DNA from: Candidatus Poribacteria bacterium
GTDB taxonomy: Bacteria; Poribacteria; WGA-4E; WGA-3G
Reading direction: 5' to 3'
Assembly: GCA_022827185.1 (NCBI GenBank)
Contig: JAJDTM010000016.1
Location: forward strand, 1-63,448
DNA: 63,448 nucleotides
Both the position numbers and the translations under genes were made by a program. The notes under the pieces are model-generated. The model had not been told where the DNA came from. It did no database searches and saw only the letters and a program-made list of their open reading frames with translations. Below, in pieces: positions 17,929-26,094 of the stretch (position 1 is the stretch's first letter; the number at the start of each line of letters is the position of its first letter).

Positions 17929-20900
17929 ATGAATAGAAAACTATTTTCAATTGGGGCTATATGTTTCGTTTTGCTTTTTTTTATCGCAGGTTTTGTATAC
18001 GCACAAGATTCTCGTCCGATTGTGAGGCTCATCTACTTTCTTCCCAAAGATCGTCAACCGCAGCCGGACATAAACGCAAAATTAGATAAGTTAATAAAAG
18101 ATACGCAGCAGCTTTTCGCCAACCAGATGGAAGCACACGGATTTGGCAGAAAAACTTTCCAATTTGAAACGGATGCAGAAGGTAATGCTGTGGTACATCA
18201 TTTTATTGGAGAGTTCACGGATGAACATTACAGTAATTTACCCTATACGTGGGATATCTGGGGAGAAATTGATAAACAGTTTGATGCCTCTAAAAATATC
18301 TATTTGACTGTGATAGACATGAGTAGCAAAGATCTTGACGGTGGTGGTATTGCAGGTCGAGGCGGAAGCCAGGGATCGTCCGGAGGTAAAGCACTCATTA
18401 CTGTCTCTACTACTGTTGCTACTGCACATGAACTTGGTCATGCCTTTGGATTGTTTCATGATTATAGGCCCAACGCAAAACGGATCCGGAAATATACAAC
18501 AGATTGGATGCTCGCCTCTTTCTGTGCTGCCGATCGGTTAGATGTCCACCCTGCTTTCAATCCTGAACGTCAGCAAAAACAGGGTAAACGTTCACATTTT
18601 AAAATGCTCCCACCGAGTCTGGTTTCTCCTCCCAACGTCATACGGCTCCGCTTTGAAATTAGCGATCCTAATGGAATTAATCAAGTACAATTATTCACAT
18701 CAGAAATTAGAGGTGGATCATCAAGCTACGGAGGATTTCTTGGTTGTAAGTATTTAAACGGAAACCCACACGGCATCGTTGAATTTGTCACCCCCGGTTT
18801 GACACCGAATAATAAGTCTGTACAGCTGGCGGCAATTGATGTGCCTGGAAACGTTAAATGGTCACAGGGCTTTCCAATCGATATTACTCCCTTGCTACCG
18901 AATGCTAAAGTTGTGTCCATTCCGGATGCAAATTTAGCAGCAGCCGTTAGACAGGACCTCAGGCTATCTTCAAGCGAAGCTATCACGACTCACGCTATGT
19001 TAAGCTGTTTCGTACTTTATGCCTCCAATAGCGGGATAACAGACCTCACCGGACTTGAACATGCACACAATCTGCGATACTTGAGCCTTGGAGCTGAGTA
19101 TATTGAGGGCAAGGGATATGTCAATAGTAATACAGTATTGAATTTGCAACCGCTGTCAGGATTAACAAACCTAAAGCTTGATCTTCGCAGCAGCAACATC
19201 TCTGATATATCGGCACTATCAGCTTTGAAAAACCTGAATGCGCTGTATCTTAGCAACAACAACATATCAGATATATCCGCACTATTAGAGTTGACAAACC
19301 TGACTGAGCTGTGGCTTCAAAGCAACAACATCTCTGATATATCCGCATTATCAGGATTAACAAACCTAAAGTGGCTGTATCTTAGCAGGAACAACATCTC
19401 TGATATATCGGCACTATCAGCTTTGAAAAACCTGAATGCGCTGTATCTTAGCAACAACAACATATCAGATATATCCGCACTATCAGGATTAACAAACCTG
19501 CATACGCTGAGACTTCACAACAACAACATATCAGATATATCCGCACTATCAACTTTGAAAAACCTAAATTCGCTGTGGCTTCAATACAACAACATCTCTG
19601 ATATATCTACACTATCAGCGTTGAAAAACCTGACTTGGCTGAATCTTTACAACAACAACATTTCAGATATCTCACCGCTGTTAGCACTAAACCTTACAGG
19701 GGTAGAGGGGATCAGAACGGGGCTATATCTCCAGAACAATCCACTGAGCTATACTGCTATCAACACACATATCCCCGCTATGCAAGCAAAGGGGATTGAG
19801 ATAAGTTACTTCCACCGCACACCGACAAAACTTCTAAAAATATCTGGAGACGCACAGCAAGCCGTAACCAACTCTGAACTACCGCTCCCGTTTGTTATAG
19901 AAGTCCAAGATCAATGGAATCGCGCATTTGCAGAGGTGCCTATAACTTTTTCAATTACCGAGGGCAGTGGAAAACTTAGTACCCTCACCACAACAACGGA
20001 CACAAAAGGCAGGGCAAAAACCCGTTTGACGTTTGGACAAACCGAAGGTGAAATAACCATCCGCGCGACAGCAGCGAAGATTTCGCAGCCTATACAATTT
20101 ACGGTAAAAGCGATCCTGTCCACTTCATTTGTGCAACTGCCCGATACGAACCTCACCGCAAAAATAGCGGAAACCCTTGGCAAACCGACCGATGCATCTA
20201 TGACTACAGCTGATATGCTGACGTTGACATCGCTTACTGCTAATAACGCCAACATTAGCAACCTCACCAGATTGCAACATGCATCTAACCTAACAACCCT
20301 CACGCTTGATGGGAACAACCTATCTAATATAGATCCGCTAACGGGACTTACGCAACTGACGACATTATCTCTTGACAACAATAATCTCTCTAATATTGCG
20401 CCTTTGGTAGAACTCACACACTTGGAAACACTGTCTCTTGAGAACAATAACCTATCCGATATAGCATCTCTTGTGGAACTCACCGAATTGAAAACGTTGC
20501 GTCTACGTGGAAACCTGTTAAGTTATCCGTCACTCTATACCACTATTCCGACTCTGCGTTCCCGCGGTGTAGATGTAGCGGTTGACACCCGAACGCCGAC
20601 AACGCTTATTAACATCCCAGGAACACCTGGCGTTGCAGGGGCTGCACGTCCAGTCCTCGTCCAAGTCGAAGATCAGAACGGTATTGCATTCGCAGGAGTG
20701 CCTGTCACTTTTACGCTCACCGCTGCAGGTGGGTATCGATCTACGTCAAAAGCAACCAGCAACCGCAATGGCAAAGCGATCACAACACTCACGTTGGGAC
20801 CTAAGGCCGGTGAGAACGTTGTCAATGCCACGGTCACCGAGATCCAACAACCACTCACCTTTACGATCACAGTTATTGATACGAACACACTTGTGCATAT

Positions 20901-22653
20901 TCCCGATGTGAACCTCCGTGCCAAAATAGCGGAAACCCTCAACAAACCGAAGAACGCAACACTCAATGCAGGAGATTTGTCGGCATTAACCAGACTTGAC
21001 GCACGAAATGCTAATATTCAAAACCTCACCGGTATTGAATATGCACACAACCTGAATTTCTTGAACCTTGGAGCTGAGTATATTGAGGGCAAGGGAGTGG
21101 TCAACAGTAATACAGTATCGGATTTGCAACCGCTGTCAGGATTAATAAACCTGCATACGCTGCAGCTTCAAAGGAACAACATCCGTGATATATCCGCACT
21201 ATCAGCGTTGATAAACCTAACTTCGCTTTATCTTCACAGCAATAACAACTCTGATATATCCGCACTATCAGCGTTGATAAACCTGCATGAACTGTGGCTT
21301 CAAAGTAACAACATCTCTGATATATCCGCACTATCAGGATTAACAAACCTAAAGTCGTTGTATCTTAGCAGGAACAACATCTCTGATATATCCGCACTAT
21401 CAACTTTGAAAAACCTAAAGTGGCTGTATCTTAGCAGGAACAATATCTCTGATATATCCGCACTATCAGCGTTGATAAACCTGAATACGCTGGAACTTGA
21501 AAACAATAACATTTCTGATATATCCGCACTATCAACTTTGAAAAACCTGAATACGCTGCAGCTTGAAAACAATAACATCTCTGATATTTCACCCCTGTTA
21601 ACATTAAACCTTACAGGGACACAGTCGAACAGTACAAGATTGTACTTTAAAGGCAATCCGCTTAATAATGATTCAATACGGACACACATCCCTGCTATGC
21701 AGGCAAGAGGAATTGTAGTATCTTTTGATAATATTACGCACCCTGAGCTCCGACTAATTTCTGGTGATAAACAAGAAGAACTGATGGGAAAGACACTGTC
21801 TTCACCCTTTGTTGTGGAGTATCGTGATGCTGATGGAAAGCCAAAAGAGGGGGTGAAAGTTAAATTTTCTATAGCCGATGGTGATGCGGAACTGACTGAT
21901 ACCACCTTTACAACCGATGCTCACGGCAGAGCACAAACCTTCCTACAACTTGGCATGAAACTTGGTACCATCACTGTTCGGGCAACCGCTGACGGTATAA
22001 ATACGCAACTTACCTTCACAGCAAGTGTCGTCTTGCCAGAAAATCATGTCCCAGAAGATGTCAATGCTGATGGCGTTGTGGATGTGGAGGACCTTGTGTT
22101 AGTTGCGGCCACTATCGGCACAACCCCACCTGAAGGTACATATCCAAATCCCGACGTAAACGGTGATGGTGGCGTCAATCGTGATGATTTAGCATTGGTC
22201 ATGGCTGCATTAGCAAACACACCCACAGCACCTGCAGCTGTTCTGACAGCAGAGAACTTACAAAGATGGATTGATGAAGCAAAGCAACTTTCCAACAAAA
22301 GTGAAACATTCCAAAGAGGCATCACGGTACTTGAGCAGCTGTTTGCCGCCATGTTGCCAAAAAAGACGGCACTTTTGGCAAACTATCCCAATCCGTTCAA
22401 TCCCGAGACGTGGATCCCGTATCACTTAGCAAAGCCTACAGAAGTAACGGTGCATATCTATGCGGTCAACGGCACGTTGATTCGGACTTTGGCGTTAGGA
22501 CACAAACCTGCGGGGATTTATGAACATCGTACCCGTGCGGCGTATTGGGATGGTAGAAATGCACTCGGTGAATCCGTCGCAAGCGGCGTGTATTTCTACA
22601 CACTTACCGCAGACGATTTCACTGCTACCCGAAAAATGCTAATACGAAAATAA
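17929..22653 (+). CDS. Giant secreted metallopeptidase-LRR protein, paralog of 2172-8357
   Basis: 1574 residues. The signal peptide (1-25) and peptidase domain (HELGHAFGLFHD at 167-178) are nearly identical to those of the gene at 2172. Three LRR blocks (about 333-620, 731-888, 988-1270) alternate with three Big_1-like domains. A diverged dockerin pair (DVNADGVVDVEDL, DVNGDGGVNRDDL; about 1375-1431) and the NYPNPFNPETWIPYHLA module follow. LRR units of 22 residues (66 bp) repeat almost exactly at 19190-19680 and 21170-21600. Ribosome site AGGAGG precedes ATG 17929. The first two-thirds match the paralog closely. The third Big_1 domain and dockerin are clearly different, so recombination between family members is likely. 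Substrate and ligand unknown. Confidence 0.88.
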   Translation: MNRKLFSIGAICFVLLFFIAGFVYAQDSRPIVRLIYFLPKDRQPQPDINAKLDKLIKDTQQLFANQMEAHGFGRKTFQFETDAEGNAVVHHFIGEFTDEHYSNLPYTWDIWGEIDKQFDASKNIYLTVIDMSSKDLDGGGIAGRGGSQGSSGGKALITVSTTVATAHELGHAFGLFHDYRPNAKRIRKYTTDWMLASFCAADRLDVHPAFNPERQQKQGKRSHFKMLPPSLVSPPNVIRLRFEISDPNGINQVQLFTSEIRGGSSSYGGFLGCKYLNGNPHGIVEFVTPGLTPNNKSVQLAAIDVPGNVKWSQGFPIDITPLLPNAKVVSIPDANLAAAVRQDLRLSSSEAITTHAMLSCFVLYASNSGITDLTGLEHAHNLRYLSLGAEYIEGKGYVNSNTVLNLQPLSGLTNLKLDLRSSNISDISALSALKNLNALYLSNNNISDISALLELTNLTELWLQSNNISDISALSGLTNLKWLYLSRNNISDISALSALKNLNALYLSNNNISDISALSGLTNLHTLRLHNNNISDISALSTLKNLNSLWLQYNNISDISTLSALKNLTWLNLYNNNISDISPLLALNLTGVEGIRTGLYLQNNPLSYTAINTHIPAMQAKGIEISYFHRTPTKLLKISGDAQQAVTNSELPLPFVIEVQDQWNRAFAEVPITFSITEGSGKLSTLTTTTDTKGRAKTRLTFGQTEGEITIRATAAKISQPIQFTVKAILSTSFVQLPDTNLTAKIAETLGKPTDASMTTADMLTLTSLTANNANISNLTRLQHASNLTTLTLDGNNLSNIDPLTGLTQLTTLSLDNNNLSNIAPLVELTHLETLSLENNNLSDIASLVELTELKTLRLRGNLLSYPSLYTTIPTLRSRGVDVAVDTRTPTTLINIPGTPGVAGAARPVLVQVEDQNGIAFAGVPVTFTLTAAGGYRSTSKATSNRNGKAITTLTLGPKAGENVVNATVTEIQQPLTFTITVIDTNTLVHIPDVNLRAKIAETLNKPKNATLNAGDLSALTRLDARNANIQNLTGIEYAHNLNFLNLGAEYIEGKGVVNSNTVSDLQPLSGLINLHTLQLQRNNIRDISALSALINLTSLYLHSNNNSDISALSALINLHELWLQSNNISDISALSGLTNLKSLYLSRNNISDISALSTLKNLKWLYLSRNNISDISALSALINLNTLELENNNISDISALSTLKNLNTLQLENNNISDISPLLTLNLTGTQSNSTRLYFKGNPLNNDSIRTHIPAMQARGIVVSFDNITHPELRLISGDKQEELMGKTLSSPFVVEYRDADGKPKEGVKVKFSIADGDAELTDTTFTTDAHGRAQTFLQLGMKLGTITVRATADGINTQLTFTASVVLPENHVPEDVNADGVVDVEDLVLVAATIGTTPPEGTYPNPDVNGDGGVNRDDLALVMAALANTPTAPAAVLTAENLQRWIDEAKQLSNKSETFQRGITVLEQLFAAMLPKKTALLANYPNPFNPETWIPYHLAKPTEVTVHIYAVNGTLIRTLALGHKPAGIYEHRTRAAYWDGRNALGESVASGVYFYTLTADDFTATRKMLIRK

Positions 22654-22737
22654 AGGGTTAGGAAGCATGGAAGCGCAATGAAGGTTTTGGCACGATCCCT
22701 CCTGGCTTCCTCCCTTCCATCCCAGTTTCAAATGTGA

Positions 22738-22743
22738 TATAAT
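22738..22743 (+). promoter_or_regulatory. Candidate -10 box (TATAAT) before the thioredoxin-like gene
   Basis: A perfect TATAAT lies in an AT-rich tract 57 bases before ATG 22800. The -35 region at 17-bp spacing (TTCCAT) is poor, so this is only a candidate. The AGGA ribosome site lies between it and the start codon. Confidence 0.35.
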
Positions 22744-22799
22744 AATACCAATCACACAGTACTATCAAATTTTTCGCTAAATCATTAAGGAACAAACTC

Positions 22800-23276
22800 A
22801 TGAAAACGTTGTTTAGAACATATCTGTTAGGCATAGTAACTGTTTTGGTCGCAGCCCACATCATCGGCTGTGGCGACGTTGACCAAGAACTGGAACCCGA
22901 AGGTTCTGAAGTAATTGCCACCAATGAAGATAAAGCATCGGTCTCTACCGATGGAAAACTTGTCACAGTAACCGATGAAACATTTGACACCGTTGTGTTG
23001 GAGGCTGAATTACCCATCGTACTTGAATTTTGGGCGGTGTGGTGAGGGGCTTGCCGGTCGATGGCACCGACGGTTGATGCAGTTGCATCAGAATATCGTG
23101 ACACGCTCATCATTGGCAGATTAGATATCGATAAAAATCCGCAGACCGTTTCAGAATACAATCTACGCGCCACCCCAACCTACATTATATTCCGAGACGG
23201 TGAAGTCGTTGGAGAAATGGTAGGTGCGATGCCCCAGGCAACTTTTGTGCAGCGAATCTTTGACACACTGAAATAG
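22800..23276 (+). CDS. Thioredoxin-like lipoprotein, probable selenoprotein (TGA at 23043-23045 read as Sec)
   Basis: The frame from ATG 22800 meets TGA at 23043 and continues, without any frameshift, to TAG 23276. Read through, it gives 158 residues. The core is FWAVW-TGA-GACRSMAP, which aligns exactly on the thioredoxin site FWAxWCGxCRxxAP. The TGA therefore replaces the first redox Cys (residue 82) and the second Cys (85) is kept. Downstream conserved features remain, including DIDKNP, the cis-Pro loop ATPTY and a GEVVGEMVG strand. The N-terminus has a lipobox (IIGC, Cys 24), so the domain should face the periplasm or exterior. A bacterial-SECIS-like hairpin starts 8 bases after the TGA. 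The alternative is a single nonsense mutation or sequencing error (TGC or TGT to TGA). Intact downstream conservation and the exact position favour selenocysteine. The selA, selB, selC and selD genes are not in this window. Confidence 0.75.
23053..23074 (+). promoter_or_regulatory. Candidate bacterial SECIS hairpin
   Basis: CC (23054-23055), a bulged G, then GTCG pair with CGAC-GG (23068-23073). The outermost G-T pair is a wobble. The loop is ATGGCAC, with GG at 23063-23064, 18-19 bases after the TGA. Known bacterial SECIS elements lie just downstream of the UGA, inside the coding region, with a small apical loop starting with or containing G. A second perfect hairpin, TGATGC-AGTT-GCATCA (23075-23090), follows. 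Fold inferred by eye. Confidence 0.5.
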
Positions 23277-23308
23277 CGATCAGCCAACACAGAGGAGATT
23301 TTCTCATA

Positions 23309-23914
23309 ATGGCGTATAGCAATTTTACTTTAGATACAGCACTGGAAGCGTTTAAGCTAAAAGAAGTTGGTGCTGCCGGTATTTTTGCTGACAGTGAACC
23401 TGTGGCACCGAGTGAACTGCTCACCGCCGTGTTAGCGCGAAATATACCGCTCGCCTTCGCTGTCGGCACAGAAAAAGCCAAATCAGAGTTAATTGTCGCC
23501 AATGTTCTCGTCGAGCTCCGCGAGCAGCTGGAACACCGTATCAGTTTTTTCTCAGGGATCGACTTTAACGTAGATCCCGAAGAGGGACTCACCGGTGTGT
23601 GTGATTTTGTCGTCAGCCTTTCGCCAGGGCAATTTTCTTTGAAAGCCCCTATCATCATCCTTGTTAAAGCCAAAAAGGATGACTTGCTGGTAGGACTTGG
23701 GCAGTGTGTCGCAGAAATGGTCGCCGCCCAACGCTTTAACGCCGAGCAAGGGAACGACCTCCCTCGCGTTTATGGGACCATCACATCTGGGATAGACTGG
23801 CTCTTCCTTAAGTTGGAGGGAAAGCAACTCTACATCGACATGAACGCCTATCAAATCGCGCAGTGCGACGCAATCTTGGGAATCCTCACAAGCATGGTTG
23901 AACAAAAGGCATAA
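23309..23914 (+). CDS. Small PD-(D/E)XK-nuclease-like protein, active site possibly degraded
   Basis: 201 residues, soluble, no signal peptide. The pattern of a helix, then CDFVVS, then PIIILVKAKKDD and GLGQCVAEMVAAQRFN resembles the restriction-endonuclease-like fold. In that fold an Asp is followed on the next strand by E-x-K. Here the E-x-K position reads KAK, so the catalytic acid seems lost. Many cyanobacterial and related genomes carry hypothetical proteins of this shape, with EAK at that spot. ATG 23309 follows AGAGGAG. It lies 32 bases after the thioredoxin-like gene on the same strand. Function unknown; an inactive nucleic-acid-binding role is a guess. Confidence 0.6.
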   Translation: MAYSNFTLDTALEAFKLKEVGAAGIFADSEPVAPSELLTAVLARNIPLAFAVGTEKAKSELIVANVLVELREQLEHRISFFSGIDFNVDPEEGLTGVCDFVVSLSPGQFSLKAPIIILVKAKKDDLLVGLGQCVAEMVAAQRFNAEQGNDLPRVYGTITSGIDWLFLKLEGKQLYIDMNAYQIAQCDAILGILTSMVEQKA

Positions 23915-23921
23915 GAAGAAT

Positions 23922-24118
23922 AGAACTTACGCATTGCCTCTTAAAGTCCCCTGATAAGGGGCGGGGAATGCCCATAAGGCATTCATACCCGGTGAATGCC
24001 CATAAGGCATTCATACCGTTGATTCTGATTCTTTAGGGGGTTCCTCTCAAAGTCCCTGATAAGGGGCGGTGAATGCCCATAAGGCATTCATACCGTTGAT
24101 TCTTTAGGGGGTTTAAGG
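23922..24118. repeat. Repeat patch: one family B end plus three GAATGCC-CATAA-GGCATTC palindromes
   Basis: AGAACTTACGCA at 23922 matches one family B end. It is followed by CCCCTGATAAGGGG tracts and three copies of the palindrome GAATGCCCATAAGGCATTC (near 23967, 23993 and 24071). A fourth copy lies in the family B element at 25707-25847. The tract TTGATTCTTTAGGGGGTT also recurs. It fills nearly all of the spacer before rtcB and may also fold in the rtcB leader RNA. Confidence 0.6.
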
Positions 24119-24141
24119 TTTAAAGAACGGAAATTACCATC

Positions 24142-25596
24142 ATGGCACAAAACATAACACTCCAAAAACTTGATGAATACCGTTGGCGTATCCCGAAAAG
24201 TTACATGAAAGGGATGCGTGTTGATGGGATTGTCTACGCCAACGAGAAACTCCTCAAACACGCCAAGAGCGATGAAGCGTTGCAGCAGGTAGCAAACGTT
24301 GCCCATCTTCCGGGTATTGTTAAGCATTCTCTCGCAATGCCCGATTTGCACTGGGGTTACGGTTTCGTCATCGGCGGTGTCGCTGCGACGGATCCGAAGG
24401 CGGACGGCGTGGTCTCACCCGGCGGTATCGGGTACGACATCAATTGCGGGGTACGTCTCATCCGGACAAATCTTGATGTCTCGCAGCTTGAGGGGAAACG
24501 GAAAGCACTCGTCGGTAAGTTGTTCGAGAATGTCCCGTGTGGTGTTGGCTCCAGTGGCACAATTCGGCTCACGGTCCAAGAAGAACGCCGAATGTTGGAA
24601 AAAGGCGCGCAGTGGGCGATTGATCGGGAATACGGACATCCCAATGACCTTAACTTTACCGAGGCGACCGGTTTCCTCCGAAACGCGAATGCCGCAGCTG
24701 CGAGCCAACGCGCATTAGAGCGTGGCAAAAACCAACTCGGCACACTCGGTTCGGGCAACCATTTCCTTGAAGTACAAGCCGTTGACCGCATCTTTTACCG
24801 TGAAGCCGCCGATGCGATGGGGTTAAGCGAAGGCAATGTATGTGTCATGATTCATACCGGCTCCCGCGGTTTCGGCTACCAGATCTGCGATGAGCACGTC
24901 AAAAGTTGGGTCAAAGTCGCCGAAAGATACAATATTAAACTCCCAGATCGTCAACTCGCCTCCGCACCGATCAACTCACCTGAAGGACAAGACTATATCA
25001 CCGCGATGGCGTGTAGCGCGAACTACGCGTGGAACAATCGGCAGTGTATCATGCACCTCGTCCGCCAGACGTTCATGCAGTTTTTTGATACGACAGAGGA
25101 TGAACTCGGCTTAGAGCTCGTCTACGATGTCGCACATAACATCGGAAAGTTTGAGAAGCACACCGTTGACGGCGAAGAACGTGAACTCTTTATCCACCGA
25201 AAAGGCGCGACACGTGCATTTCCAGCCGGACACCCAGAGATCCCAGAAAAATACCAGAAAGTCGGGCAGCCTGTTCTGATTCCGGGTGATATGGGGACCG
25301 CCTCTTACGTGCTCGTCGGCAATCCAGGCGCGATGGCAGAGACGTGGGGCACCACTTGTCACGGCGCGGGCAGAGTCCTCTCACGGCGGAAAGCGATCGC
25401 CTTAACGAAAGGACGTTCGATCCAAAAAGACTTGGAAGCACAAGGCATCTATGTCCGTGCGGAAGGCAGGCGTACGCTCCAAGAAGAGGTCCCTGAGGCT
25501 TATAAGGATGTCGATGAAGTCGTCCGTGTCGTTGACAAAGCAGGACTGTCACGGCGCGTCGCACGCCTCCGTCCTATCGGTGTCGTAAAAGGTTAA
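24142..25596 (+). CDS. rtcB: RNA-splicing ligase RtcB
   Basis: 484 residues, full length for the family. RtcB joins 2',3'-cyclic-phosphate or 3'-phosphate RNA ends to 5'-OH ends using GTP and Mn2+. Visible signature blocks are GGIGYDINCGVRLIRT (metal-binding Cys), GTLGSGNHFLEVQ, MIHTGSRGFGYQ, PVLIPGDMGTASYVLVG and TCHGAGRVLSRR, whose His is the guanylylated residue. ATG 24142 is chosen because it opens with the family N-terminus (LQKLDEYRWRIP). No archease gene is nearby. The leader is packed with palindromic repeats. Likely role is RNA repair or tRNA maintenance in the cytoplasm. Confidence 0.96.
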   Translation: MAQNITLQKLDEYRWRIPKSYMKGMRVDGIVYANEKLLKHAKSDEALQQVANVAHLPGIVKHSLAMPDLHWGYGFVIGGVAATDPKADGVVSPGGIGYDINCGVRLIRTNLDVSQLEGKRKALVGKLFENVPCGVGSSGTIRLTVQEERRMLEKGAQWAIDREYGHPNDLNFTEATGFLRNANAAAASQRALERGKNQLGTLGSGNHFLEVQAVDRIFYREAADAMGLSEGNVCVMIHTGSRGFGYQICDEHVKSWVKVAERYNIKLPDRQLASAPINSPEGQDYITAMACSANYAWNNRQCIMHLVRQTFMQFFDTTEDELGLELVYDVAHNIGKFEKHTVDGEERELFIHRKGATRAFPAGHPEIPEKYQKVGQPVLIPGDMGTASYVLVGNPGAMAETWGTTCHGAGRVLSRRKAIALTKGRSIQKDLEAQGIYVRAEGRRTLQEEVPEAYKDVDEVVRVVDKAGLSRRVARLRPIGVVKG

Positions 25597-25706
25597 AGTA
25601 GTACTTCGTCTATTTTCAATCCGACGCTGAAGGGCAAAATTATTTCCGAATCGTTAATATTTTGTAACCTTTCTCGGTTTCCTATCGTTAACTGGGAATA
25701 GTGTTT
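25597..25706. other. Start of the 733-base spacer after rtcB
   Basis: The spacer runs 25597-26329. Its first 110 bases show no gene and no clear terminator. The rest holds a family B repeat (25707-25847), two direct repeats and an inverted repeat (25866-25920), a sigma-54 promoter (25939-25956), an RNA candidate (25966-26094) and repeat debris (26113-26329), each listed separately. Confidence 0.4.
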
Positions 25707-25847
25707 AGGACTTATGCATTTCCTCTTAAAGTCCCCCTGATAAGGGGCAGGGAATGCCCATAAGGCATTCATACCGTTGATTCTTTAGGGGGTTGGGGTT
25801 TAAACGAAAAAAAATCTGCCATCGCGTGTTAAATTTGCGTAAGTCCT
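25707..25847. repeat. Repeat family B copy with both ends
   Basis: The left end AGGACTTATGCA (25707) and right end TGCGTAAGTCCT (25836-25847) are inverted. The interior carries the CCCCTGATAAGGGG tract, one GAATGCCCATAAGGCATTC palindrome and an AT-rich segment. It has no coding capacity. Compare 8363-8483, 29554-29674 and 49002-49088. Confidence 0.65.
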
Positions 25848-25865
25848 GAGTGTTTATTTTTTTCT

Positions 25866-25920
25866 CATAATATGTCATAATATGTCCAAAAAACAGGCAA
25901 TACACGCGCAAGTGTTGCCT
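25866..25920 (+). promoter_or_regulatory. Possible activator sites upstream of the sigma-54 promoter
   Basis: Two adjacent direct repeats CATAATATGT (25866-25875, 25876-25885) are spaced exactly one helical turn. They are followed by an inverted repeat, AGGCAA-ta-CAC (25895-25905) and GTGTTGCCT (25912-25920). Sigma-54 promoters need an upstream-bound enhancer protein, so such symmetric sites are expected nearby. The inverted repeat is centred about 58 bases before the predicted start. Which protein binds is unknown. Confidence 0.45.
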
Positions 25921-25938
25921 AAAACAGACAATTTCCGA

Positions 25939-25956
25939 TTGGCACGGAAATTGCAT
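25939..25956 (+). promoter_or_regulatory. Consensus sigma-54 (RpoN) promoter
   Basis: TTGGCACGGAAATTGCAT matches the -24/-12 consensus TGGCACG-N4-TTGCW without mismatch. The GG is at 25941-25942, the GC at 25953-25954, and their spacing is exact. The predicted start is near 25966. It points at no reading frame; the next gene starts 364 bases on, beyond a terminator-like hairpin. The -24 element also lies inside the 9-bp palindrome CAATTTCCG (25929-25937) and CGGAAATTG (25945-25953), a possible operator. Confidence 0.75.
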
Positions 25957-25965
25957 GGACTTTTA

Positions 25966-26094
25966 GTAAGCCTCCTTGGGTAAGCCGGAACCATAATTCC
26001 TAAAGGTTATAGTTTGCAAGTCTACATTGCATGCGTTAGGTTAGCATCCCTGAACCTTAAAACCTATTGGAAATATGCTTCCGGCTCCTTTTTT
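25966..26094 (+). ncRNA. Candidate sigma-54-dependent small RNA with terminator
   Basis: From the predicted sigma-54 start to a six-T run (26089-26094) the transcript would be about 129 nt. A long interrupted stem spans it: GCCGGAA-c-CATA-a-TTCC (25984-26000) pairs with GGAA-a-TATG-c-TTCCGGC (26069-26085), 15 pairs with two symmetric mismatches. Inside, AAGGTT/AACCTT and ATGC/GCAT helices form further arms. The 5' part outside the stem contains CCTCCTT (25971-25977), complementary to a Shine-Dalgarno core, as in several sRNAs that block translation. No open frame longer than a few codons lies within it. It does not match tRNA, 6S, SRP RNA or a riboswitch that I know. Transcription is inferred, not shown. 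Confidence 0.55.

Noticed and set aside
2641..18460. Treating the two peptidase-LRR giants as an assembly duplicate
   Set aside because: They differ at many positions, in block number, in the dockerin and in the last Big_1-like domain, so they are true paralogs.
23061..23276. A separate 71-residue gene starting at ATG 23061
   Set aside because: It is in the same frame as the upstream part, starts in the middle of the thioredoxin site, and has no ribosome site. It is the second half of the TGA-containing gene.
25984..26085. tRNA (including selenocysteine tRNA) in the structured RNA segment
   Set aside because: A GGTT-x-CC-like tract suggested a T arm, but there is no acceptor/anticodon layout, no TCA anticodon loop and no CCA.
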